Shown here piece by piece: positions 55,214 to 61,117 of a DNA stretch of 61,117 bases. Below the pieces are notes generated by a model. The model had not been told where the DNA came from, did not search any database, and was given only the letters and a program-made list of their open reading frames with translations. The position numbers and the translations under genes were made by a program. The stretch's first letter is position 1, and every line of letters starts with the position of its first letter. Source of the DNA: a virus; IMG/VR virus record IMGVR_UViG_3300023084_000018, positions 1 through 61,117 of that record. One strand, 5' to 3'.

Positions 55214-55905
55214 TGCGAACACAACAACAAATTGAAAAAATTAAAAAAGGTCAAGGCGATCCTTATTCAATTAACAATGTTGTTGATGTTGAATCACTTT
55301 ATAACTATTATGTTTCTAACGAAGGCAATGTTGTTCAAAAAAATACAGGGCCAAAAATATTAAAAGTAGATCCTACAGAAGATTTGTTTGATTCTTTGAT
55401 AAAGTCTTTAAAAGAACAAGTAGGAGAATTTGATGTAAGATATATGCATTACTTTGATGTTACTGATCCTCACATCATACACAATGATGATGAGTTTGAA
55501 TATCCAGATTGTTACAAAGCATTTACTATTCCTTTGCGAATTTATGGAAGCAGTGATGATGTCAAGTTAATTGTTTTTGATCAATACTATTACGGAGGTC
55601 CTGCAAAATTTGTCAACGGTAGTGATATGTCAGATTATCCTGTGCATTATAATAAATTCTTAACTGACTATAATGATATTGAACAACAATCAAATGTTGA
55701 ACTAAATGACGCCGAGCTTGAGCATTTGACTCATTTGCAACCTAGTTGGTTAAAAGGATTAAGTATTAATAAAATACTGCCATGGACTATAGGAAAAGCA
55801 TTGTGCTTTGATAGTTTGGCACTACATTGCTCATCTGATTTTAAAAGTAAAGGAATAACAAGAAAAATTGGGTTAAGTATATTTACAACCAGGAGTAACG
55901 TATGA
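55213..55905 (+). CDS. Fe(II)/2-oxoglutarate oxygenase-like protein 2
   Basis: 230 residues from the ATG at 55213 (TAATG overlap); a TTG further upstream is unlikely. Double-stranded-beta-helix ligands are visible: HIIHNDDEF (H90, D92), then LALHCSSDFKSKGITRKIGLSIF with H205 and R217 in the spacing expected for the distal His and the 2-oxoglutarate-binding Arg. Unlike protein 1 in sequence, so not a recent duplicate. Substrate unknown. Confidence 0.6.
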   Translation: MRTQQQIEKIKKGQGDPYSINNVVDVESLYNYYVSNEGNVVQKNTGPKILKVDPTEDLFDSLIKSLKEQVGEFDVRYMHYFDVTDPHIIHNDDEFEYPDCYKAFTIPLRIYGSSDDVKLIVFDQYYYGGPAKFVNGSDMSDYPVHYNKFLTDYNDIEQQSNVELNDAELEHLTHLQPSWLKGLSINKILPWTIGKALCFDSLALHCSSDFKSKGITRKIGLSIFTTRSNV

Positions 55906-56090
55906 AACTAAATATGGAAGAAGTGAAAAAAGAATTAGATTTATTATTTCCAGAATCATACTGTGCCAATTGTGGTAGAGTGGGTCCACATGAAGATCCA
56001 TTATATGAAGAATTTTTAGATGGAGATAACAAGCCAGTGATAATTGAAGTGTGCAAACACTATGTTAAACAAAAAATAAAAAAGGATTAA
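55902..56090 (+). CDS. Small protein with C-x2-C motif, 62 residues
   Basis: ATGA overlap with the oxygenase gene. SYCANCGRVGPHEDP (about 19-33) could hold a metal together with the later C-K-H (about 51-53). Lys-rich ends. Unknown function. Confidence 0.6.
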   Translation: MKLNMEEVKKELDLLFPESYCANCGRVGPHEDPLYEEFLDGDNKPVIIEVCKHYVKQKIKKD

Positions 56091-56092
56091 AC

Positions 56093-56197
56093 ATGATAAA
56101 ATGGTTGAAAAATATTTGGTATGAGTTTAAAATACATTTAGCATATAAGAAAAAAATAAAAGAATTAAAAAAGAAAGATCCTTTTATTTACAAATAG
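56093..56197 (+). CDS. Small basic protein, 34 residues
   Basis: ATG at 56093 after AAGGA, stop TAG at 56197, 9 nt before the deformylase gene. MIKWLKNIWYEFKIHLAYKK then a Lys-rich helix ending KKDPFIYK. Strongly amphipathic. I associate this shape (W-L-K...D-P-F-I-Y) with small conserved proteins of marine T4-like phages; no known role. Confidence 0.6.
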   Translation: MIKWLKNIWYEFKIHLAYKKKIKELKKKDPFIYK

Positions 56198-56206
56198 GAA
56201 TATAAT

Positions 56207-56722
56207 ATGAAATTAGTTTTTTATCCAGATGCGTGGCTCACAAAAAAAGTAGAGCCGTTTGATTTTGAAAAGTTAGATGCTGAACAGATTGAAAAACAAA
56301 TGATAACCTTGATGAAGATTTCAAAAGGTGTTGGCTTGGCCGCTAACCAAGTGGGCCTTGATGCACAAATATTTGTTATGACAAACAAATATGGAGAAAA
56401 CTTTTCAATTATCAATCCAACAATAGTTGCCGCAAGTCAAGAAACAGTCATGGGTGAAGAAGGTTGTTTGAGTTTTCCAGGATTGTTTTTAAAAGTTAAA
56501 AGAGCTCAATCACTTGCTGTTGAGTTTTACGATCCTAAAGGCAACAAGCAAAACATAGAATTCACAGACTGGGACGCAAGAGTTTTTCAACACGAGTTTG
56601 ATCACTTGTATGGAATAAACTTTATCAATAGAGTTAGTAAACTTAAACTAGATATGGCTAAGAAAAAGCAGGAAAAATTAGTTAAAAAGATTATGAACGA
56701 TATTGAGCAAAATAAAAAATAA
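56207..56722 (+). CDS. def: Peptide deformylase
   Basis: 171 residues, usual size. All three motifs present: GVGLAANQ (41-48), EEGCLSFPG with the metal Cys (about 84-92) and QHEFDHLYG (about 127-135). It removes the formyl group from nascent proteins. Phage deformylases are known from cyanophages, where they favour rapid turnover and processing of certain host or phage proteins. The gene ends one base from the convergent membrane-protein gene, with no terminator between. Confidence 0.95.
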   Translation: MKLVFYPDAWLTKKVEPFDFEKLDAEQIEKQMITLMKISKGVGLAANQVGLDAQIFVMTNKYGENFSIINPTIVAASQETVMGEEGCLSFPGLFLKVKRAQSLAVEFYDPKGNKQNIEFTDWDARVFQHEFDHLYGINFINRVSKLKLDMAKKKQEKLVKKIMNDIEQNKK

Positions 56723-56723
56723 T

Positions 56724-57041
56724 TTAGATACTCCAATAATAATTCATTAGACCACCCACTAACAACGTCACAAGTATTGCATTTAAAAATAGCAGTGCTC
56801 GGTCGTGCCATAAGTAACCAACCCATGCCCAACCAATTGTACCAAACAATCCAAACCACATATCCACATGTGGAATGGTTCCTACACTTCTAGAAGCAGT
56901 TGCTATTAAAATAAAAAATACTGATACCCATTTAACGTACCATGACAGATCACCTTTGGGTGTGACTTTCTTTATTACTCTAGATGAATTTAATTTCTTT
57001 ATCTTGTCGTCAAGTTTTTCTTTTATAGGTTCAATTGTCAT
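56724..57041 (-). CDS. Membrane protein, 105 residues, about three spans
   Basis: A charged N-terminal 30 residues (IKEKLDDKIKKLNSSRVIKK) precedes SWYVKWVSVFFILIATASRS (about 33-52), WFGLFGTIGWAWVGYLWH (about 62-79) and LLFLNAILVTLLVGGLM. Conserved look and Trp-rich spans resemble a family common in marine T4-like phages with no assigned function. Overlaps the NAD synthetase gene by 11 nt; last gene of the early operon. Confidence 0.65.
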   Translation of the reverse strand: MTIEPIKEKLDDKIKKLNSSRVIKKVTPKGDLSWYVKWVSVFFILIATASRSVGTIPHVDMWFGLFGTIGWAWVGYLWHDRALLFLNAILVTLLVGGLMNYYWSI

Positions 57042-57759
57042 TTTTAAATACCGGTATTGGATTCATTTTGTGTAAATTAACTTTTCTTATTTTTTGATAT
57101 GTGTCATAGTATTCACTGTTTGATCCATGTGTCATGGCATGTTCCATTTGTTCATATGTTAAGCCACCTAATTGATCTAGATCAGTTCTGCCATCTTCCC
57201 ACAAACCATCTGTAGGAGGTGCATCTATAATTTCTTGTAACACATTTAAATCTTTACCCAACTGCCATACTTGTGATTTCATTAGATCTGCAATTGGTGA
57301 TATGTCCACTCCACCATCTCCGTATTTGGTATAAAAGCCAACTCCAAAGTCTTCCACTTTGTTTCCTGTGCCAACAACTAAACCTTGTGTGGCACCTGCA
57401 ATGTGATGTAGTGTGATCATTCGTATTCTTGATTTGGTATTTGCAAAAGCATGTTGATTATTAAAGTCAATCTGCATTTCAAATTTAAATGCATTGTACA
57501 CTGTGTCTAAATCAACTGTGATGTGTTCAACATTTGAAAACTTGTCTGTTAACCATTCACCGTGTTTGATACTAAGGTCATGCTGTGATTGAATTTGTTT
57601 GATTGGCATTGACACTGCATACACAGGTAACTCTGTCATTGCACACAAAGTACTAACCACCGATGAATCAATACCACCCGATACTCCTACAACCAGTGTT
57701 TTACGATTGTGTTCCGTTGCATAATTTTTTATCCAGTTAGATATTTTGTTTTGTAACAT
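57031..57759 (-). CDS. nadE: NAD synthetase, ammonia-dependent (NadE)
   Basis: 242 residues. The ATP-pyrophosphatase loop VSGGIDSS (26-33), TKSRIRMITLHHIAG (about 108-122), VVGTGNKVEDFGVGFYTKYG (split, about 127-146), GGVDISPIADLMKSQVW and DAPPTDGLWEDG match NadE. No glutaminase domain, so it uses ammonia, and it is somewhat shorter than bacterial enzymes (about 275). It converts nicotinate adenine dinucleotide to NAD. Sits in an early operon one base from the gene upstream, suggesting NAD supply early in infection. Confidence 0.92.
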   Translation of the reverse strand: MLQNKISNWIKNYATEHNRKTLVVGVSGGIDSSVVSTLCAMTELPVYAVSMPIKQIQSQHDLSIKHGEWLTDKFSNVEHITVDLDTVYNAFKFEMQIDFNNQHAFANTKSRIRMITLHHIAGATQGLVVGTGNKVEDFGVGFYTKYGDGGVDISPIADLMKSQVWQLGKDLNVLQEIIDAPPTDGLWEDGRTDLDQLGGLTYEQMEHAMTHGSNSEYYDTYQKIRKVNLHKMNPIPVFKNDN

Positions 57760-57760
57760 C

Positions 57761-57943
57761 TTATACTAATTCATTTTCATATTGTTGTTTACTAATCATT
57801 TCACATTCCACAGCATCTACTTTTGCAACATCATACAGCAATTGAATTGATTGTTCAAAACTGCTGTAATCTTTTTCCCACCAAAGCACAGTGGCTTCTT
57901 GTGTTCCTTTAGTTACATTCACTTTGTAATAACAGTTTGACAT
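57761..57943 (-). CDS. Small protein, 60 residues
   Basis: MSNCYYKVNVTKGTQEATVLWWEKD... is a compact alpha/beta sequence: two strands, then a helix (FEQSIQLLYDVAKV). 1 nt before the NAD synthetase start. No family recognised. Confidence 0.6.
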   Translation of the reverse strand: MSNCYYKVNVTKGTQEATVLWWEKDYSSFEQSIQLLYDVAKVDAVECEMISKQQYENELV

Positions 57944-57952
57944 AATATTTTT

Positions 57953-58162
57953 TTACTGCTTTAATGGATCATACACAAACTCATATCCACTCATGTTTGC
58001 TATGTACATGTTTTTGTTTGGCATTTTTACAAACCTTAATCTTATTGATCCGTTTTCCAAAGTCATTACTATGCCGTGTTGATTACTTGAAATAACCAAT
58101 GCGTCCAGATATTGATCTTTGTCTGTGCAATGGATTTTAACTGTTTCATTTTCGTAATGCAT
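57953..58162 (-). CDS. Small beta-rich protein, 69 residues
   Basis: Sequence looks like an all-beta barrel (ETVKIHCTDKDQYLDALVIS, GIVMTLENGSIRLRFVKM). Its own promoter (TTGACA-N16-TATTAT) sits in the end of the radical SAM gene, with the predicted start 1 nt before the ATG. Unknown function. Confidence 0.6.
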   Translation of the reverse strand: MHYENETVKIHCTDKDQYLDALVISSNQHGIVMTLENGSIRLRFVKMPNKNMYIANMSGYEFVYDPLKQ

Positions 58163-58165
58163 ATT

Positions 58166-59200
58166 TTATATAATACTATGTTTTACAATTTTGTCAACCT
58201 GAGAAAGGCTTTTGTTAAACATTCCATCCATTGACTTTGTTTGTTCTATCAACTGTTTATTAAGTTCCGGGCTGTGTACTGCTTGTTCTAAAAACTTTTC
58301 ATTGGTTACGTTTTTAACTGTTTCTATATATGCAGGTGGCAGTGCATTCAAAGAAAGATATGGAGGCCAACTTAACACAGCAGGTATCCAAAATATGTTT
58401 CGCTGTTCAACATATTCTTTGATGTTTTGTGTGTCATGCACATTGTAAGCCTGTATCACAGTGTGGGCTGATATTGTTATGTTGCTATTGTTGTTCCTAA
58501 AATCTAGCCATTGGTTAATGACTTCTTCTTTAGTTTTCCAATCTGTTCCTTGTCTCACATATTCATCTACTTTGTTAATTCCATCAATGCTTAACATGAG
58601 ATACAGCATTTTGAATTTTTTCAATTTGTCAATGTACTTGCTGGGAAAAAAAGTAGCATTGGTATTGACTTGAAGACTTATATTTTCAGCAACATTCTGC
58701 TGTTCTAGTATCTCTATCAATGATGTAAATTCAGGTGTGATAAAAGGTTCTCCACCTAGATATTTGATTCTAGTGACATGATTCAAATCTATTGAATCAA
58801 GTATTTTTGTTAAATCTTGTTTTTCAACAGTTACATTTTTTATTTCAGCCCACTTGCTACTGTACTGTGGACTACACATTCTACAAGTGATGTTGCATTG
58901 ATTACTAACACTGATTTCTAAAAATTGTATTTTGTTACCAGATAACTCTGCATTTAAATTCTGCCTCATGCTTTTTCGCACACCTGCTTGTTCTTCTTTT
59001 TTGCATTTCAAACAGCCATCGTCCCAGTTGTCATCTTGCATGTTGTTTACCAAAGACTTGTAAAATTCAGAATTACGAAATTCAGAAAAAGAATGCTCGT
59101 TGATATTGTATCCAGACTGTTTGCTGTATCTACAACAGGGCTTGAAATTTCCTGCTACATCAATACAGACATGATTGTGAAAAGCATTGCAATTTGGCAT
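58166..59200 (-). CDS. Radical SAM protein 5 with N-terminal twitch-like domain
   Basis: 344 residues, the shortest of the five. N-terminal cysteines: C4, C12, the pair C22-C23 (NFKPCCRY), then C63 and C66 (CLKCKKEE). Radical SAM triad C102, C106, C109 (CNITCRMC); YLGGEPFI near 144-151. Starts at a near-leaderless early promoter and lies in the NAD operon, away from the SGNH block, so its use may differ from proteins 1-4. Confidence 0.88.
   Translation of the reverse strand: MPNCNAFHNHVCIDVAGNFKPCCRYSKQSGYNINEHSFSEFRNSEFYKSLVNNMQDDNWDDGCLKCKKEEQAGVRKSMRQNLNAELSGNKIQFLEISVSNQCNITCRMCSPQYSSKWAEIKNVTVEKQDLTKILDSIDLNHVTRIKYLGGEPFITPEFTSLIEILEQQNVAENISLQVNTNATFFPSKYIDKLKKFKMLYLMLSIDGINKVDEYVRQGTDWKTKEEVINQWLDFRNNNSNITISAHTVIQAYNVHDTQNIKEYVEQRNIFWIPAVLSWPPYLSLNALPPAYIETVKNVTNEKFLEQAVHSPELNKQLIEQTKSMDGMFNKSLSQVDKIVKHSII
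58170..58197 (-). promoter_or_regulatory. Internal early promoter within the NadE operon
   Basis: Minus strand: TTGACA (58192-58197), 16 bp, TATTAT (58170-58175). Expected start about 58163, one base before the ATG of the 69-residue gene. Lets the NAD genes be transcribed without the radical SAM gene. Confidence 0.55.
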
Positions 59201-59206
59201 TCCTGT

Positions 59207-59235
59207 ATATTAACAGAGAATACATAAATTGTCAA
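59207..59235 (-). promoter_or_regulatory. Consensus early promoter of the radical SAM 5-NadE operon
   Basis: Minus strand: TTGACA (59230-59235), 17 bp, TAATAT (59207-59212). Only ACAGGA separates the -10 from the ATG at 59200, so the mRNA should start at or just before the start codon. Confidence 0.78.
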
Positions 59236-59300
59236 TTGATAAAAAGATCTTTTATGTGTTGGTATTTTGTTTTAACAGTCTCGGCAAGAATTCAATTGCA

Positions 59301-59532
59301 TTTGCATGTGTATTAGCAAATTTTGTATGTGCAATTACATAATTTGTATGTGTTTGTAAAATTTGTATGTGTTACACAGTTTGTATGTGCATTTCGTAAA
59401 TTTTGTATGTGCTATTACATAATTTGTATGTGTATGTCGCATTTTTTACAAAACGTGTATGTGTTGTATTGTTTGTATGTGTATTAGAAGTTTTTTTAAA
59501 AAGGCGGGGGTTTTTAAACAAAATAGTATGTG
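59301..59532 (+). repeat. Array of about ten TTTGTATGTG repeats, iteron-like
   Basis: Exact TTTGTATGTG at 59322, 59343, 59362, 59380, 59402, 59423 and 59472. Variants at 59301 (TTTGCATGTG), 59454 (CGTGTATGTG) and 59524 (partial, TAGTATGTG). Spacing is mostly 18-22 bp, about two helical turns, so sites lie on one DNA face. A 36-bp unit (59318-59353) recurs at 59398-59433 with one mismatch, showing growth by an 80-bp duplication. Between units DNA is AT-rich. Fits a protein-binding array such as an origin, partition or control site. No CRISPR-like constant repeat and spacer lengths. Confidence 0.8.
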
Positions 59533-60361
59533 CAACGATTTTTACGGTGTTAGAATCCACATCAAAGGATGCACGGTTATGCCTGTTCGCACAGCTCACA
59601 GGTACTGTTTCCACTGTGTCAAACAGTGCAGTAAAGTTCACACCCAAACACCAGGGTAAACACCGGTTTAAACAGCTTTACAGCGTCTTACAGTGGGGTG
59701 TTTGACTGTTTGAGTACAAGTGTGTGCCAAAGCTGAAACCCTGGCTAAAAACAGCAAAAATCTGGTACTACAAGTACACTACAAGCACACAATTGGAACA
59801 CATTTAGTCATTGGCTGTGTCATGATCACATAGTGCGTACAATAGCAATTGGCTAGCCCTATAACCCTTGTTAAACTAGTACCATAGTGGATCACTGTTC
59901 GCTTTGCTCACCTCTGTTGACAGCCCGGCGAGTTCTGTTAAAAACACACCAAAGCAGTGTCAAGCATACACCACAGTGTGTGCGAGTGCATAACCCTGAT
60001 CGCACAGTCTGTTGCTGTGTCTGAGGTTGCTAGACCACATATTACATACAAAATCCATACATAACCGCAAGTTGTATATACGCCGCCTATATGTACACCA
60101 CATTTTTTTACTGCGTAATTTTTTTAAAACTCCAGAACATCAACCCCATCAAGTTTTAAAACCACTGTGTTTGTCCACATCATGCTCTAAACCAAGTTGC
60201 GTTTCCGCAACTCGTAGTAAATGCTTCGCATTAGCTGTTGCCCTTTCTTACCTCGCCGCCGCCTATGTTATAGCCCATTTTTTTTGCTGTGCAACTAGCG
60301 CCAGGATCCAGGTTTCCAAGCCCAGGCTAAATCACATGGTCGGTGGGGTGATTTGAAAAAA
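59533..60361. other. GC-richer stretch without a convincing gene
   Basis: About 830 bp. Frames on either strand give Cys/His/Ser-rich or low-quality sequences without ribosome sites, so I reject them. Seen: CCAGGGT at 59652 with its inverse ACCCTGG at 59739, an AAATCAC/GTGATTT hairpin at 60329-60354, and many CACAGT/CACACA words. Could hold a structured RNA, be part of the origin that the iteron array would mark, or be decayed acquired DNA. No tRNA fold found by eye. Confidence 0.5.
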
Positions 60362-61069
60362 TTATTTCATGAAGGTGTGATTGCCCAACACACCAATATA
60401 CTGCTTACTGTCTGCCCAGTGTGGGTACACTAGATTGTGTGCATAGTAGAACACAGCACCATGGGTGTTATCACTGATGGTTAACCCTGTACTGCCTGCT
60501 ATCATTATAGCAATCTCTACTGATTCTTTCCAAGCTCTGGCATTACCTTTGATAGTCTCGCCTGTCTTCTCATAGTTGGCCCATATAACGTCTTTGTGTC
60601 CATCACAGTACCAACTAAATTTACATCTATGTTTAACAGGATAATACACTCTGTCTGCATCTGCTAACTTGGGATCTTGTTTAGTCTTCCATGATTCTCT
60701 CACAGGACCTTGTTGCACCACTTCACAATATGTTGCAGGCCATCTTGAATCTAATACTCTGTTACGAGTAACATTACCTACCGCGGCTTTGCCCGAATAT
60801 GATTCTGCTCTGGCTTCAAAGTATATGTTCTCTGCTAGACACACAACCTCATTGTGTTGGCTTTTGGCCACATCGTTTGCATCCAACTCTGTCCACAATA
60901 TGTGCTTGGCCTGTGTGGTCAATTCTGCTACAGGTTCTGCCGAACGAGCTACGCCTGTTAAAGCGGCACCTGTGATTATGGCTGTGACTATGATCACACA
61001 CAAGGTTCTATACCAGATCCATGCTGTGTGGTACCAAGTGGTTGTTTGTCTTTGTGTATCGTTTTGCAT
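60362..61069 (-). CDS. SleB/CwlJ-type cell-wall hydrolase with N-terminal membrane anchor
   Basis: 235 residues after AGAGGT. A hydrophobic segment at about 22-44 (LCVIIVTAIITGAALTGVA) could be a signal anchor for export. From about 78, CLAENIYFEARAESYSGKAA, then VGNVTRNRVLDSRWP, is the Hydrolase_2 (SleB) signature with the catalytic Glu in F-E-A-R. CKFSWYCDGH near 150-159 and GNHTFMK at the end complete it. It would cleave peptidoglycan, either in lysis with the GH108 enzyme or from the virion. Base composition looks richer in GC than the rest of the window. Confidence 0.9.
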   Translation of the reverse strand: MQNDTQRQTTTWYHTAWIWYRTLCVIIVTAIITGAALTGVARSAEPVAELTTQAKHILWTELDANDVAKSQHNEVVCLAENIYFEARAESYSGKAAVGNVTRNRVLDSRWPATYCEVVQQGPVRESWKTKQDPKLADADRVYYPVKHRCKFSWYCDGHKDVIWANYEKTGETIKGNARAWKESVEIAIMIAGSTGLTISDNTHGAVFYYAHNLVYPHWADSKQYIGVLGNHTFMK

Positions 61070-61091
61070 ATTACCTCTCTGTTATATAAAC

Positions 61092-61117
61092 ATATTAGCA
61101 TATTAGGGGATCTTGTC
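61092..61117 (-). promoter_or_regulatory. Probable early promoter of the SleB-type hydrolase, cut by the window end
   Basis: Minus strand: (TT)GACA with only GACA visible (61114-61117), 16 bp, TAATAT (61092-61097). Expected start near 61085, leaving a short leader with AGAGG. The first two bases of the -35 are outside the window. Confidence 0.5.

Noticed and set aside
59301-59532. CRISPR array
   Set aside because: Repeats are only 10 bp with AT-rich gaps of 8-21 bp and an internal 80-bp duplication; no cas genes. Iteron-like is a better description.
59570-59620. tRNA-like TTCGCACA segment
   Set aside because: No five-base T-stem, anticodon arm or acceptor pairing could be laid out around it.
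59403-59705. 100-residue plus-strand frame over the repeat array, and a 66-residue frame within it
   Set aside because: Composed of repeat translation (V-C-V-L patterns), no ribosome site, and another frame on the opposite strand is equally open.
59910-59940. TTGACA-N16-TAAAAA promoter in the gene-free region
   Set aside because: Poor -10 and no gene downstream on that strand; not distinguishable from chance.
60329-60354. AAATCAC/GTGATTT hairpin as terminator of the SleB-type hydrolase gene
   Set aside because: On the minus strand the T-run comes before, not after, the stem, so it is not a normal rho-independent terminator.
60012-60356. 114-residue plus-strand frame
   Set aside because: Cys/His/Ser-rich sequence without domain, ribosome site or coupling; convergent on the hydrolase gene. 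I cannot support it.

Overview
The window is a 61 kb piece of a large, AT-rich, T4-like marine myovirus. The tail-baseplate order (gp48-gp53-hub-gp5, then gp25-gp6-giant wedge protein and fibre-like proteins), the gp46/gp47 recombination nucleases and a gp55-type late sigma factor are the T4 core as rearranged in pelagic cyanophages and pelagiphages. The base composition (roughly one third GC by eye) suits a SAR11 or Prochlorococcus-type host. No photosynthesis gene is visible here, so I do not assign the host. I saw no tRNA, CRISPR array or insertion sequence.

Layout. 1-2.8 kb (minus): gp46 (cut by the window edge), gp47 and gp55, with TTGACW-N17-TATATT early promoters. 2.86-8.35 kb (plus): baseplate tube cap, wedge gp53, a large hub-like protein and gp5. 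8.4-10.45 kb (minus): a small early island with a two-helix membrane protein, a cold-shock protein, two unknowns and a ClpP-like protease, separated by look-alike terminator hairpins. 10.56-30.7 kb (plus): gp25, gp6, a 3958-residue giant and four fibre or structural genes. Most transcription units here have an AATAAATA late box. 30.75-40.6 kb (plus): this starts at a consensus sigma70 promoter nested inside a terminator, then GT-A-like glycosyltransferases, ribose-5-phosphate isomerase B, a GH108 endolysin, a radical SAM protein, a subtilase and a Calx-beta/lectin-like protein.

40.6-53.7 kb is the most unusual part. Radical SAM proteins with an N-terminal cysteine (twitch-like) domain, SGNH-hydrolase-like proteins and five proteins sharing a T-E-K motif of GT10/exostosin type alternate with start/stop overlaps. 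A short minus-strand insert holds a fourth SGNH protein, a degenerate endonuclease/exonuclease/phosphatase-fold protein and a possible 18-residue peptide. 53.7-56.7 kb continues with a nitroreductase, two Fe(II)/2-oxoglutarate-oxygenase-like proteins, two tiny proteins and peptide deformylase.

56.7-59.2 kb (minus) is an early operon: radical SAM protein, two small proteins, NAD synthetase and a membrane protein. 59.2-60.36 kb has no convincing gene. It carries about ten TTTGTATGTG repeats spaced about two helical turns apart, followed by GC-richer DNA of unknown role. The window ends in a minus-strand SleB-type cell-wall hydrolase.

How it fits together: minus-strand operons look early, and gp55 made there should switch on the plus-strand AATAAATA late genes. 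The 30.8-56.7 kb accessory run starts from a sigma70-type promoter and may encode a surface-glycan or peptide modification pathway. That last step is inference from gene content.
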